A DNA stretch of 64,000 bases, from NCBI GenBank assembly GCA_003240735.1, contig QFNE01000002.1:186001-250000 (forward strand). Direction: 5' to 3'. The DNA is from Paracoccus denitrificans (GTDB lineage: Bacteria; Pseudomonadota; Alphaproteobacteria; Rhodobacterales; Rhodobacteraceae). The first letter of the stretch is position 1. Every line of letters starts with the position of its first letter. Position numbers and translations under genes: made by a program. The notes beneath the pieces were generated by a model. The model was not told the origin of the DNA. It saw nothing but the letters and a program-made list of their open reading frames with translations, and searched no databases. Positions 28,683 to 37,147 of the stretch are shown here, piece by piece.

Positions 28683-30131
28683 ATGAGAAGACACCGCAAC
28701 GTCAAGATCGTGGCGACCCTGGGTCCGGCATCCAGTGACCACGCCATGATCCGTGCGCTGTTTGACGCGGGCGCGGACGTCTTCCGCATGAACATGAGCC
28801 ATGGCAGCCACGAAGACCATCTGGACCGCCTGCGCATCATCCGCCAGATCGAGGAAGAGACCGGCCGCCCCATCTGCGTTCTGGCCGACCTTCAGGGACC
28901 GAAACTGCGCGTCGGCACCTTCGCCGAAGGCCCGGTCGATCTGGTCGAAGGCCAGACCTTCCGGTTCGACCTCAAGGGCGGTCCCGGTAACGCGCGTCGC
29001 GTGCAACTGCCGCACCCTGAAATTTTTGCGGCGCTCGAACCCGGGGCGCGGCTTCTGGTCAATGACGGCAAGATCCGTCTGCGCGTCGAAAGCTGTGGCG
29101 CCGATTTCGCCGACTGCATCGTCACCACCGGTGGCACGATTTCCGACCGCAAGGGCGTGAACGTTCCCGACGTGGTCCTGCCGCTGGCCGCGCTGTCGGA
29201 CAAGGACCGGGCCGATCTTGAATTCGCCTGTGCGGCAGGTGTGGAATGGCTGGCGCTGTCGTTCGTTCAGCGCCCCGAAGACGTGATCGAGGCGCGTGAA
29301 CTGGCGCAGGGACGCGCCATGATCATGTCCAAGATCGAAAAACCGACCGCCGTCAAAAGCTTTCCTGACATCCTGAAAGTGTCGGACGGGATCATGGTCG
29401 CGCGAGGCGATCTGGGCGTCGAACTTCCCGTGCACTCGGTCCCGCCGATCCAGAAGCGTCTGGTCCGGTCCTGCCGCGCCGCGGCCAAGCCGGTGATCGT
29501 CGCGACCCAGATGCTGGAATCGATGATCGAAAGCCCGATGCCCACCCGGGCCGAGGTCAGCGACGTCGCCACCGCCATCTATGAAGGTGCCGACGCGATC
29601 ATGCTGTCGGCGGAATCCGCGGCCGGCAAATACCCGGTCGAGGCGGTGCGCACGATGGACAGCGTCGCCCGTTCGGTCGAAAGCGACAGCGTCTATCGTG
29701 AGGTGATCGAAAGCTCGCGCAGCGTCAGCAAGCGCAACTCGGTCGCCGACGCCATCGCGGTGGCTGCGCGCGAAATCGCGGAAACAACCGACGTCGCGGC
29801 GATCTGCGCCTATACCCAGTCGGGCATGACCGTCCGCCTTGCCGCCCGCGAACGCCCCCGCGTGCCGATTATCGCCATGTCGTCGGTCAAGGCCGTCCAG
29901 CGCCAGATGTGCCTGATCTGGGGTGCGCACTGTGTGCTGACCGCCGATCTGGAACGGTTCAAGCAGGCGGTGGTCAACGCCGCGCGGACCGCACGGGAAT
30001 TCGGCTTTGCCGACGAAAGCCGACAGATCATCGTCATGGCAGGCGTGCCGTTCGGTGTTGCCGGTTCAACCAACATCCTGCGCGTGTCGCCCTGCGACGA
30101 ACGCCTGATCTATCGCTCAGAGCCGGAGTAA
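28683..30131 (+). CDS. pyk: Pyruvate kinase
   Basis: Pyruvate kinase makes pyruvate and ATP from phosphoenolpyruvate at the end of glycolysis. The 482-residue protein starts MRRHRNVKIVATLGPASS and has the active-site MSKIEKPTAV, DGIMVARGDLGVELP and ATQMLESMIESPMPTRAEVSD blocks, all typical. The ATG at 28683 has a strong AAGGAG site. It is followed by a small membrane protein gene 38 bases on. Confidence 0.97.
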   Translation: MRRHRNVKIVATLGPASSDHAMIRALFDAGADVFRMNMSHGSHEDHLDRLRIIRQIEEETGRPICVLADLQGPKLRVGTFAEGPVDLVEGQTFRFDLKGGPGNARRVQLPHPEIFAALEPGARLLVNDGKIRLRVESCGADFADCIVTTGGTISDRKGVNVPDVVLPLAALSDKDRADLEFACAAGVEWLALSFVQRPEDVIEARELAQGRAMIMSKIEKPTAVKSFPDILKVSDGIMVARGDLGVELPVHSVPPIQKRLVRSCRAAAKPVIVATQMLESMIESPMPTRAEVSDVATAIYEGADAIMLSAESAAGKYPVEAVRTMDSVARSVESDSVYREVIESSRSVSKRNSVADAIAVAAREIAETTDVAAICAYTQSGMTVRLAARERPRVPIIAMSSVKAVQRQMCLIWGAHCVLTADLERFKQAVVNAARTAREFGFADESRQIIVMAGVPFGVAGSTNILRVSPCDERLIYRSEPE

Positions 30132-30169
30132 GCCGTCTCGCGACCTGACCGATAAACGAAAGGTACTCC

Positions 30170-30466
30170 ATGACCGACTTCATGATCCTGGCCGGGGTGG
30201 GGCTGTGTCTGCTGTCCGTGGTGCTTGCGGTGATCGCGCTGTCGAATTCACGCACGCCGCGGGGGGCCGCGCTGACCTTCGTGCTGGGTCTCGTGCTGCT
30301 GATCGGTGGCGCGGTTCTGTCCCCCGCACCCTTCACCGCCCAGACCATTCCCGACGCGTGGCATCGCATGTTTGTCAGCCAGCCAGTGGGTGAGGGGGCG
30401 ACCGCCACCACCCAGACACCTCCGCCGCCCGTGGCCGAGGGCGTCGACACCCCCGTCGCCAACTGA
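30170..30466 (+). CDS. Small membrane protein of unknown function
   Basis: The protein has 98 residues with two predicted membrane segments (about 5-25 and 35-52, separated by a short basic loop) and a Thr/Pro-rich hydrophilic tail. GAAAGG lies before the ATG. It follows pyk on the same strand and may be co-transcribed. No family recognised. Confidence 0.7.
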   Translation: MTDFMILAGVGLCLLSVVLAVIALSNSRTPRGAALTFVLGLVLLIGGAVLSPAPFTAQTIPDAWHRMFVSQPVGEGATATTQTPPPPVAEGVDTPVAN

Positions 30467-30470
30467 CGAC

Positions 30471-30499
30471 TTGCAAGCCTGCGCCTGCCTGTGTATGGC
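30471..30499 (+). promoter_or_regulatory. Candidate promoter for rpmI-rplT
   Basis: TTGCAA (30471-30476) and TATGGC (30494-30499) are separated by 17 bases, a fair match to a housekeeping promoter, about 75 bases before the rpmI start. The remaining leader could carry L20 autoregulation, but I see no clear structure. Confidence 0.45.
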
Positions 30500-30574
30500 G
30501 TGCGCTTCCATCCGTGCGGCCGGCCGATTGGCATTGCCGAGTCGCGCGTTCACTCTGACGTGCAGGAGACGAAA

Positions 30575-30775
30575 ATGCCGAAGATGAAGACCAAATCCGC
30601 CGCGAAAAAGCGGTTCACGTTCACGGCCAGCGGCCGCGTCAAGGCCGGCCCCGCCGGCAAGCGCCACGGCATGATCAAACGCTCGACGAAATTCATCCGC
30701 GAAGTGACCGGCACCATGCTGCTGTCCGACTCGGACGCGAAGATCGTCAAGAAATACATGCCCTATAACCGCTGA
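30575..30775 (+). CDS. rpmI: 50S ribosomal protein L35
   Basis: The protein has 66 residues, very basic, starting [14 protein letters not shown] and ending KKYMPYNR, the standard L35 sequence plan and length. The ATG at 30575 is preceded by CAGGAGA. It is followed after 19 bases by rplT, the normal pair; infC is not adjacent here. Confidence 0.98.
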   Translation: MPKMKTKSAAKKRFTFTASGRVKAGPAGKRHGMIKRSTKFIREVTGTMLLSDSDAKIVKKYMPYNR

Positions 30776-30794
30776 TCTGGAAGGTTGAACCGAT

Positions 30795-31154
30795 ATGTCC
30801 CGCGTTAAATCCGGCAAGGTTACCCACGCCCGCCACAAGAAAGTCCTGGATCAGGCCAAAGGTTACTACGGCAACCGCTCGCGTAACTTCCGCACCGCGA
30901 CCCAGGCCGTCGACAAGGCGAACCAGTACGCAACCCGCGACCGCAAAACCCGCAAGCGCAACTTCCGTGCGCTGTGGATCCAGCGGATCAATGCCGCTGT
31001 GCGCGCGCTGGATGCGGAAATGACCTACTCCCGCTTCATCGCCGCGCTGGCGAAAGCCGGGATCGAGGTTGACCGCAAGGTGCTGGCCGATCTGGCCGTC
31101 CATGAACCCGACGCCTTCGGCGCGATCGTGGCACAGGCGAAAGCCGCGGCCTGA
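30795..31154 (+). CDS. rplT: 50S ribosomal protein L20
   Basis: The protein has 119 residues; it begins [18 protein letters not shown] and includes [12 protein letters not shown] and [11 protein letters not shown], the classic L20 segments. It is an early 23S rRNA-binding assembly protein and in many bacteria represses its own operon. It ends in a strong terminator. Confidence 0.98.
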   Translation: MSRVKSGKVTHARHKKVLDQAKGYYGNRSRNFRTATQAVDKANQYATRDRKTRKRNFRALWIQRINAAVRALDAEMTYSRFIAALAKAGIEVDRKVLADLAVHEPDAFGAIVAQAKAAA

Positions 31155-31178
31155 TCTTTTCAAGATCGAACTGACAGA

Positions 31179-31210
31179 AAGACCCGCGCCATTGGTGCGG
31201 GTCTTTTTCG
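31179..31210 (+). terminator. Rho-independent terminator of rpmI-rplT
   Basis: AAAGACCCGC and GCGGGTCTTT pair around a loop that pairs further (GCC/GGT), followed by more T residues. It lies about 25 bases after the rplT stop. Confidence 0.93.
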
Positions 31211-31286
31211 TTCTGGCCGGGCCGGGGTGACCTGCCTTTGCATCTGGCGCGCATGGTCCCTGCCACCGGTCCTCTGCGCAGATACC

Positions 31287-31320
31287 AAAAAAGGCCCGCA
31301 CCGTGATCCGGGCGGGCCTT
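31287..31320 (-). terminator. Rho-independent terminator of the gene at 31370
   Basis: AAGGCCCGC (31291-31299) pairs with GCGGGCCTT (31312-31320); on the minus strand it is followed by a run of T, about 50 bases beyond the stop of the membrane protein gene. Confidence 0.88.
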
Positions 31321-31369
31321 TCTTAGCGACGGGCGCCGGGCAAGCAAAGCCTGCCCGGGCTGGTGTCGA

Positions 31370-32389
31370 TCATTCTTCGCGGTACAGACGCGAGCGGGTA
31401 ACTTGGCCCAGACCGGCACCGATGACGGCGGCGATCAGACCCAGAAGCGAGGCGGCCGCAGCCATCCACGCCGCAGATGCGACCACGTTGGACGCTTTCT
31501 CAGCGGCTTCACGAGCTGCCTGCTTGGCATCGTCGACAGCCTGCTGCGCGTCAGCCTTCAACTGCTCGGCGCGGGCGCGGGTCTCGTCCATGAAGCGGTT
31601 GGCGTCAGCTTCGGTGATCCCAAAACGCTGCTCCATTTCCTGCACGGCACGCTGACGCGTTGCGTCGTCCAGAACGCCGCCATTGCCGAAGACGCGGTCG
31701 ATGAAGCGATCGACTTCTTCGGGGGTGCGCGACGGGTTGGCTGCGACGGCGTCCAGGCTTTGGTTCGCCTGCTGGCCGATCTGCTGCTGCTGTTGCGGTG
31801 TGACGATCGAATCGAACATGTCCCGCGCTTCATTGCGGAAGTTGTCCGGCGTGATCCCACGTTCTTGCAGCGACTGGCGCACCGGCTCGGGCAGGCTGTC
31901 CATCGACACGTTGCCGAGCGAATCCGGCAGCGAGAAATCATCGGGAATGATCGCGCTGGCCGCACGGCCAACACCCGACGCCGCGCCGGACACGGCCGAC
32001 GCCGCGCCCGACACCAGCGTACCCGCAGCGCTGGTCGCCAGCCACAGCGCGGCCAACGTGGCCAGACCCCAGACAGTTGCGCCATGCAGCAGCGCCGCGT
32101 TGCGCGGCAGCAGACCCGCCAGGCTTGCCGCGACATAACCGCCGACGCCCAGCGCGACCAGTTGGGACACGACCTGCCAGATGGCGGTGGTCGTCAGTGA
32201 TCCATTCATCGGATCCGCTTCGGTCGGATTAACCAACGAGAAGCCGAGTGCCAGCCCGACAAGGGACAGCATTGCAAACAAAGCCAGCGCAACTACGACG
32301 CCCGCAAAGATTGCTCCCCACGCCACGCGAGAGCCGGAATACGCGCGCTCAACGCTGGGGGATGTGGTCGAAACGGTATGTGTGACCAT
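31370..32389 (-). CDS. Membrane protein of the type often annotated PhnA-like
   Basis: The protein has 339 residues. There are about three N-terminal membrane segments (25-50, 72-95, 100-125, with GVVVALALFAMLSLVGLALG) and one at the C-terminus (about 308-330). Between them lies a soluble region with a Gln-rich piece and an Ala/Glu/Lys-rich helix (about 270-300) like LEA or coiled-coil helices. It resembles alphaproteobacterial proteins labelled PhnA-like, though nothing links it to phosphonate use. It is a single-gene unit with its own terminator; function unknown, a stress role is a guess. Confidence 0.72.
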   Translation of the reverse strand: MVTHTVSTTSPSVERAYSGSRVAWGAIFAGVVVALALFAMLSLVGLALGFSLVNPTEADPMNGSLTTTAIWQVVSQLVALGVGGYVAASLAGLLPRNAALLHGATVWGLATLAALWLATSAAGTLVSGAASAVSGAASGVGRAASAIIPDDFSLPDSLGNVSMDSLPEPVRQSLQERGITPDNFRNEARDMFDSIVTPQQQQQIGQQANQSLDAVAANPSRTPEEVDRFIDRVFGNGGVLDDATRQRAVQEMEQRFGITEADANRFMDETRARAEQLKADAQQAVDDAKQAAREAAEKASNVVASAAWMAAAASLLGLIAAVIGAGLGQVTRSRLYREE

Positions 32390-32554
32390 GGCGACAGCCT
32401 TTCAGATACAAGTCAATGCAACCAAAAGCTGACTGCGACGGCGGCGGTTTCCTGCTGATGTCAGGATAGTGATCTGATGTGGCAGGACTGCCACTAAGGT
32501 GGTGCCTGTTGCGTTGCCATGTTGAACCGATCCCAGCCCCGAAAGGATGTCCCG

Positions 32555-33925
32555 ATGAACGTCCACAGCCGCGCCCAGCCCGACCTGCCGCCCCGCGTGC
32601 GGCTGACGACCCAACCCCTGGGGATCGTGGGTTCGGCCATGGCGGCCCGGCGCAACGTGCTGGAAATCATTCCGCAGCTGGCAGTCGAACAGCCCATCGT
32701 ATCGGGCAACATGGGGATCCGCTGGCACATGGTCATGGACCCTGACGCCCTGCGCGTGATCCTGAAAGACAAGGTCGACGACTACCCCAAATCGGTCGTC
32801 ACGCGCCTGATCCTTGAACCTGCCATCGGCGAAAGCTTGTTCGTGGCCGAAGGCGCGCACTGGCGCTGGCAACGCCGCGCCGCGGCGCCTGCGTTTTCTG
32901 CCCGCAACGTCGAGGCATTGGGGGGCGTCATGACCGCCGCGGCCGAGGCATCCGCCGATCGCATCGCGACCGCCACGCAGTCCGGCCAGCCCTTTGATGC
33001 GTTCGACGAAATGGTGGCCGCGACGTTCGACGTCATCAGCGACGTGACTTTTTCGGGCGACAAGGGCTTTGACCGCGACGCCGTTCACCACACGATCGAA
33101 CGTTATATCGCGCGCACCGCACGGGTGTCGCTTCTGGATGTGCTGGGCGCGCCCGCGTGGGTCCCGCGCCCCGGCCGCCTGTTTTCGGGGGGCCAGCTGC
33201 GCCGCACCCGCGCCATTGCCGACAGCGCCATCGCCGAACGCGCCCGCCGTGGCCCCCGCACGCCGCCCGACCTGCTGGACTTGTTACGCGCAGGGCAGGA
33301 CCCCGAGACCGACCGGCGCATGAACGACGCAGAGCTGCGCGACAACCTGCTGACGTTCATCGTCGCCGGCCACGAAACCACCGCACTGACGCTGTCATGG
33401 GCGCTGTATCTGCTGGCCGCATACCCCGACGTTCAGGACCGCGTCGCGGTCGAGGCGGCGGCGCTTGGCGGTCCCGCGACGGCGGACGACCTGCCGCAGT
33501 TGGGCTATACCACACAGGTCGTCAACGAAACGCTGCGCCTGTACCCGCCCGCGGCGTTTCTGTCCCGCACATCGCGCATCGACGACACCCTGGCCGGCCG
33601 AGAGGTTCGGCCCAACGACACCGTGATGCTGCCGATCTATGCGCTGCATCGGAACAAGCTGCTGTGGGACAATCCCGACGCGTTCGACCCCGACCGCTTT
33701 GCCCCCGGCGTCGAACGTGACCGCTTCGCGTTCCTGCCCTTCGGTGCGGGCCCGCGCATCTGCATCGGGGCGAATTTCGCCCTGCAGGAAGCCGCGATCA
33801 TTCTGGCGACCCTGCTGCAACGCTTTCGGTTCGACACCGTGCCGGGGCGGGTGCCCTATCCCCGCATGATCCTGACGCTGCGCCCGCAGGGCGGGGTGTG
33901 GCTGCGGGCGACCCCGCGCGACTGA
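32555..33925 (+). CDS. Cytochrome P450
   Basis: This 456-residue haem monooxygenase has the oxygen-binding I-helix motif AGHETTALT, the K-helix ETLR and the haem loop FGAGPRICIG with the axial Cys403, so it should be active. The overall pattern resembles the class of bacterial P450s related to CYP102/CYP4-type fatty acid hydroxylases. No ferredoxin or reductase domain or gene is near, so electrons must come from elsewhere. The ATG at 32555 is chosen for its GAAAGGATG site; 32519 is a weaker option. Confidence 0.93.
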   Translation: MNVHSRAQPDLPPRVRLTTQPLGIVGSAMAARRNVLEIIPQLAVEQPIVSGNMGIRWHMVMDPDALRVILKDKVDDYPKSVVTRLILEPAIGESLFVAEGAHWRWQRRAAAPAFSARNVEALGGVMTAAAEASADRIATATQSGQPFDAFDEMVAATFDVISDVTFSGDKGFDRDAVHHTIERYIARTARVSLLDVLGAPAWVPRPGRLFSGGQLRRTRAIADSAIAERARRGPRTPPDLLDLLRAGQDPETDRRMNDAELRDNLLTFIVAGHETTALTLSWALYLLAAYPDVQDRVAVEAAALGGPATADDLPQLGYTTQVVNETLRLYPPAAFLSRTSRIDDTLAGREVRPNDTVMLPIYALHRNKLLWDNPDAFDPDRFAPGVERDRFAFLPFGAGPRICIGANFALQEAAIILATLLQRFRFDTVPGRVPYPRMILTLRPQGGVWLRATPRD

Positions 33926-34009
33926 CCGCGACTGACAGGGCCCGCGTGGCCTTTTGCGGGCGGGTCTAGCGTGATAAGCGCGGGTCCACGAACGCAAGGA
34001 AGCCCCGAC

Positions 34010-35101
34010 ATGTCCGATCTGCCCGACCTGAATACGCTTCGCCAAACGTGGCTTGACCGCATCGCGAACGCCGCCGACGCCCCCGCGCTGGAGGACGTGC
34101 GCCTTGCCGCGCTGGGCAAGAAGGGTGAGGTCGCGTTGATGATGCGCGAACTGGGCCGCATGACCCCGGAAGAACGCCAGACCACCGGCGCCGCCCTGAA
34201 CCGGGTGCGCGACGACATCGACGCGGCCCTGCGCCTGCGCCGCACGGCGATGGAGGATGCGGCCCTTGACGCCCGGCTGGCCGCCGAATGGCAGGACGTG
34301 ACGCTGCCCGGTCGCCCGCGTCCGCGCGGCACGATCCACCCCGTCAGCCAGGTGACCGAAGAAGTCATCGCGATCTTCGCCGACATGGGCTTTTCCGTGG
34401 CAGAAGGCCCGCAGGTCGAAAGCGACTGGTTCAATTTCGATGCGCTGAACATCCCGCCCGAACACCCGGCGCGGCAGGAACACGACACGTTCTTCATGGC
34501 GCGCGCGGACGGCGACGACCGCCCGCCCCACGTTCTGCGCACGCACACCAGCCCGGTCCAGATCCGCGCCCTGCAGGAACAGGGCGCCCCCATCCGCGTC
34601 ATCGCGCCGGGCCGCGTTTACCGCATGGACATGGACCAGACGCACACGCCGATGTTTCACCAGGTCGAAGGCCTGGCCATCGGCCGCGACATTTCGATGG
34701 CGAACTTGAAATGGACGCTCGAGGAATTCTGCCGCGCGTTCTTCGAACTCGATGAGGTCGAACTCCGCTTCCGCGCCTCGCACTTCCCCTTCACCGAGCC
34801 ATCAGCAGAGGTCGATATCCGCTGTTCCTGGGAAGGCGGCAAGCTGACGCTGGGGCAGGGGGATTCCTGGCTGGAAATCCTTGGGTCCGGAATGGTCCAT
34901 CCAAAAGTGCTGGCGGCAGCCGGCGTGGACCCGACCGAGTGGCAGGGCTTTGCATTCGGCATGGGCATCGACCGGATCGCGATGCTGAAGTACGGGATTC
35001 CGGATTTGCGGGCGTTTTTTGAGAGCGATCTGCGGTGGTTGAGGCATTATGGGTTTGCTGCGGGCGATGTGCCGAGTGTGGCGGGTGGGTTGAGTCGGTG
35101 A
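34010..35101 (+). CDS. pheS: Phenylalanyl-tRNA synthetase alpha subunit
   Basis: PheS carries the catalytic core that charges tRNA-Phe. The 363-residue protein has the N-terminal coiled-coil region, then [25 protein letters not shown] sequence, [15 protein letters not shown] and [18 protein letters not shown], all conserved. The ATG at 34010 follows AAGGAAGC. From about 34994 to the stop, codon use changes sharply (almost no C-ending codons) although the protein stays normal. pheT lies 2 kb downstream, separated by three other genes. Confidence 0.97.
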   Translation: MSDLPDLNTLRQTWLDRIANAADAPALEDVRLAALGKKGEVALMMRELGRMTPEERQTTGAALNRVRDDIDAALRLRRTAMEDAALDARLAAEWQDVTLPGRPRPRGTIHPVSQVTEEVIAIFADMGFSVAEGPQVESDWFNFDALNIPPEHPARQEHDTFFMARADGDDRPPHVLRTHTSPVQIRALQEQGAPIRVIAPGRVYRMDMDQTHTPMFHQVEGLAIGRDISMANLKWTLEEFCRAFFELDEVELRFRASHFPFTEPSAEVDIRCSWEGGKLTLGQGDSWLEILGSGMVHPKVLAAAGVDPTEWQGFAFGMGIDRIAMLKYGIPDLRAFFESDLRWLRHYGFAAGDVPSVAGGLSR

Positions 35102-35123
35102 TTTTTTTGATTATGGGATTTCG

Positions 35124-35936
35124 ATGAGTGACAGTCGGATCGTCGTAACAGACCCCGCTCGCGAATTTGTTGAGCTGCTTGTCGAGCTGCGATCTGGCGA
35201 CGCGCAGCTAAACGGGGCTGATTTTCTTGCAAGTCATTTTCAGGTGAAAGCGTGGTCGCAGGAATACTTTCGAGTATTAGGCGCCCTTATGGATCGGCTA
35301 GCGGAGCTAAAATCGATTGTTAAAGGCCTAAATATTGATGACGACTACCGCGAAAACTTCATCGCGAACATAGAGTCTATCGAGCAGATTTTTACTCCGA
35401 GCGCATTTCAGAATCAGTGGGGCCATTTTGGTTCAGATCTATTATCGGAAGAGCACGTTGGACCTCTGAGAGGGTTGTCTCCGATAATTCGGCAGACAAT
35501 TTCTTACCAGAAGTTAAGTGATGCCGAATTAGAGGAGCTTCTGGTATCAATCATAGAGCTAACTAGCTTGTTGTCCGATTTGCAGTCCGAGGACGCACTC
35601 TTTCTCCGGCAAGCTCTGATCGAGGGATTGAACAAGCTAAGATTTAGGCTGGAGCGCCTGAAGTGGCTAGGTCACGGATACACTTTAGAAGCTTTGAAAG
35701 AGGTAATCGGCGCATATATCGCCTTAGAACGCCAGTTCGAACACACTGCCGAAAATCCCGATGCTGAAGCCGTCTTAAGGGGGGCGAAGGCTTTCATCCG
35801 AACAGCATATCAGAAAGTCAGTGGCCTTAAAGACGTCGTGGAGACAGGCGATTTTATCTTGCGCGCGTACGGGCTGCTAAGCATCGCCAAAGTTGGCGCC
35901 ACCTTCGCCGCACCTCTTTTGTTGCCCGCGCCATAG
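35124..35936 (+). CDS. AT-rich orphan protein inserted between pheS and pheT
   Basis: This 270-residue protein of unknown function looks almost entirely helical, with Leu-rich amphipathic segments (about 55-70, 135-160, 165-190) and an apolar C-terminus (about 247-270) that may touch the membrane. There is no signal peptide and no recognised motif. Its base composition is far lower in GC than any neighbour, with frequent ATA, TTA and AGA/AAT-type codons, which indicates recent acquisition. The ATG at 35124 has only a weak upstream site (GGGATTTCG). It could be a solitary defence or phage-related gene, but nothing in the sequence proves it. Confidence 0.75.
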   Translation: MSDSRIVVTDPAREFVELLVELRSGDAQLNGADFLASHFQVKAWSQEYFRVLGALMDRLAELKSIVKGLNIDDDYRENFIANIESIEQIFTPSAFQNQWGHFGSDLLSEEHVGPLRGLSPIIRQTISYQKLSDAELEELLVSIIELTSLLSDLQSEDALFLRQALIEGLNKLRFRLERLKWLGHGYTLEALKEVIGAYIALERQFEHTAENPDAEAVLRGAKAFIRTAYQKVSGLKDVVETGDFILRAYGLLSIAKVGATFAAPLLLPAP

Positions 35937-36154
35937 AAACTTCTCTCCATCTTGACATGAGTGGGGCCGGTCAAGGCTTGGCTGTCCCGGGCATCCTCTG
36001 TGCCTCGCCCACCCCAACAAACGGTGGCCTCCCCGCATATTCCCCACTCCCCCGTCGCACAAAACCGCCCCGCACCGTTCGCAGCCCGCTGCGCGTCCTC
36101 GAACCGATCCCGCCCGTTCGCGTTGGGTGACGCAACCAACACGGACCGCACCCC

Positions 36155-36691
36155 ATGACCGCTTCGAACAGCCAGACGCCGACGACCGACGCGCCCCTTG
36201 AGGCGCCGGACTACAAGCACGGTCAGTTGACGTTCTGGCAGCTCGACGCGTCCAACGATATCGAGGTGGGAAATCTCAGGCGCGACATCGACCGCGCCCG
36301 CTCGCGGCTCGATTCCGCGCTGTTCAAGCATCTAGCCATGCTGGCCCCTGTTGCCATCGGCGGGATGGGCGTGTTCTTCAGCGAGGCCGACCCAAGCAAG
36401 ATGTCGACAGCCGTCATCGCGATGATCGCCGTTCCCGCGGCGGTTCTGGTCGCAACCGTGATGCTGTCGGCGCTGTCGCTGGCGATTGCGCCCACGAACG
36501 TCATTGTCACCGCCGACAAGGACAACCGCCCGATCACCAAGACCCGCGCTGTGTGGATCGAGACGATGCGCGCCGCGGCCGAGCGGACGAACTGGCACCG
36601 TGGATTCGAAGACAACGTCGAATTCTACGGCTTCGCGCTGGCCGCGTTCCTGTTTCTGGCAGGCGGGGTCTGGGCCTTGCTCTCGCTTTGA
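36155..36691 (+). CDS. Membrane protein of unknown function between pheS and pheT
   Basis: The protein has 178 residues. A soluble N-terminus (1-55) with an amphipathic NLRRDIDRARSRLDSAL helix is followed by membrane segments at about 60-76, 84-110 and 158-178, with a charged loop between the second and third. Codon use matches the host. The 218 bases upstream (35937-36154) are non-coding and strikingly C-rich on this strand. It lies in the same gap as the AT-rich gene. I do not recognise a family. Confidence 0.7.
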   Translation: MTASNSQTPTTDAPLEAPDYKHGQLTFWQLDASNDIEVGNLRRDIDRARSRLDSALFKHLAMLAPVAIGGMGVFFSEADPSKMSTAVIAMIAVPAAVLVATVMLSALSLAIAPTNVIVTADKDNRPITKTRAVWIETMRAAAERTNWHRGFEDNVEFYGFALAAFLFLAGGVWALLSL

Positions 36692-36704
36692 TCCGCAGAA
36701 GTTG

Positions 36705-37016
36705 TCAGGCGTAATCCACCGCCAGACGCCGCCGCAGGTCATCGTTGTCCCGTCGCACCATGCCAGGCGTCAAGGCCATGTCGACGATCACCCAGACGCT
36801 GACCAGAATGATGAACGGCATGCCGATCAGGAAACCCGCCGTCAGCCAGCCGAAACCCCACAGCAGCAGCATCAGGATGCCCGATGCCCAGCGCCCCAGA
36901 TACATCCGGTGAAACCCGCAGCCCCAGAAGACCACCAGCAGCAGATACGCCAGCACCAGCGACTTCCCGTCATTGGTGACGCGTTGTTCGATCAAAAGGT
37001 CGCGTTGGGTGTTCAT
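36705..37016 (-). CDS. TM2-domain protein
   Basis: This 103-residue inner membrane protein has two or three membrane segments and a TM2-type signature: LAYLLLVVFWGCGFHRMYLGRW followed by GILMLLLWGFGW. TM2 proteins are small and mostly of unknown role. The ATG at 37016 is chosen because the sequence before it (21 residues) is not hydrophobic or conserved-looking. It is on the strand opposite to pheS and pheT, ending 14 bases from the convergent membrane protein gene. Confidence 0.8.
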   Translation of the reverse strand: MNTQRDLLIEQRVTNDGKSLVLAYLLLVVFWGCGFHRMYLGRWASGILMLLLWGFGWLTAGFLIGMPFIILVSVWVIVDMALTPGMVRRDNDDLRRRLAVDYA

Positions 37017-37147
37017 CGGTGTTGGTCGTCCTTTGCCGGGCGGTATGCCCAACCGCGATATAGGGACGACCCCGCTCATTTTGAACGCCCGCTACCATTC
37101 CCTGCGGGCTTGGGCTAGGAAGCGGCCAAACTGACGGAGCCCGCCCG

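Noticed and set aside
36155..36691. Membrane protein considered as a Pycsar/SLATT-type defence effector
   Set aside because: It has three rather than two membrane segments and no cyclase or nucleotide-sensing partner nearby, so the idea has no support.
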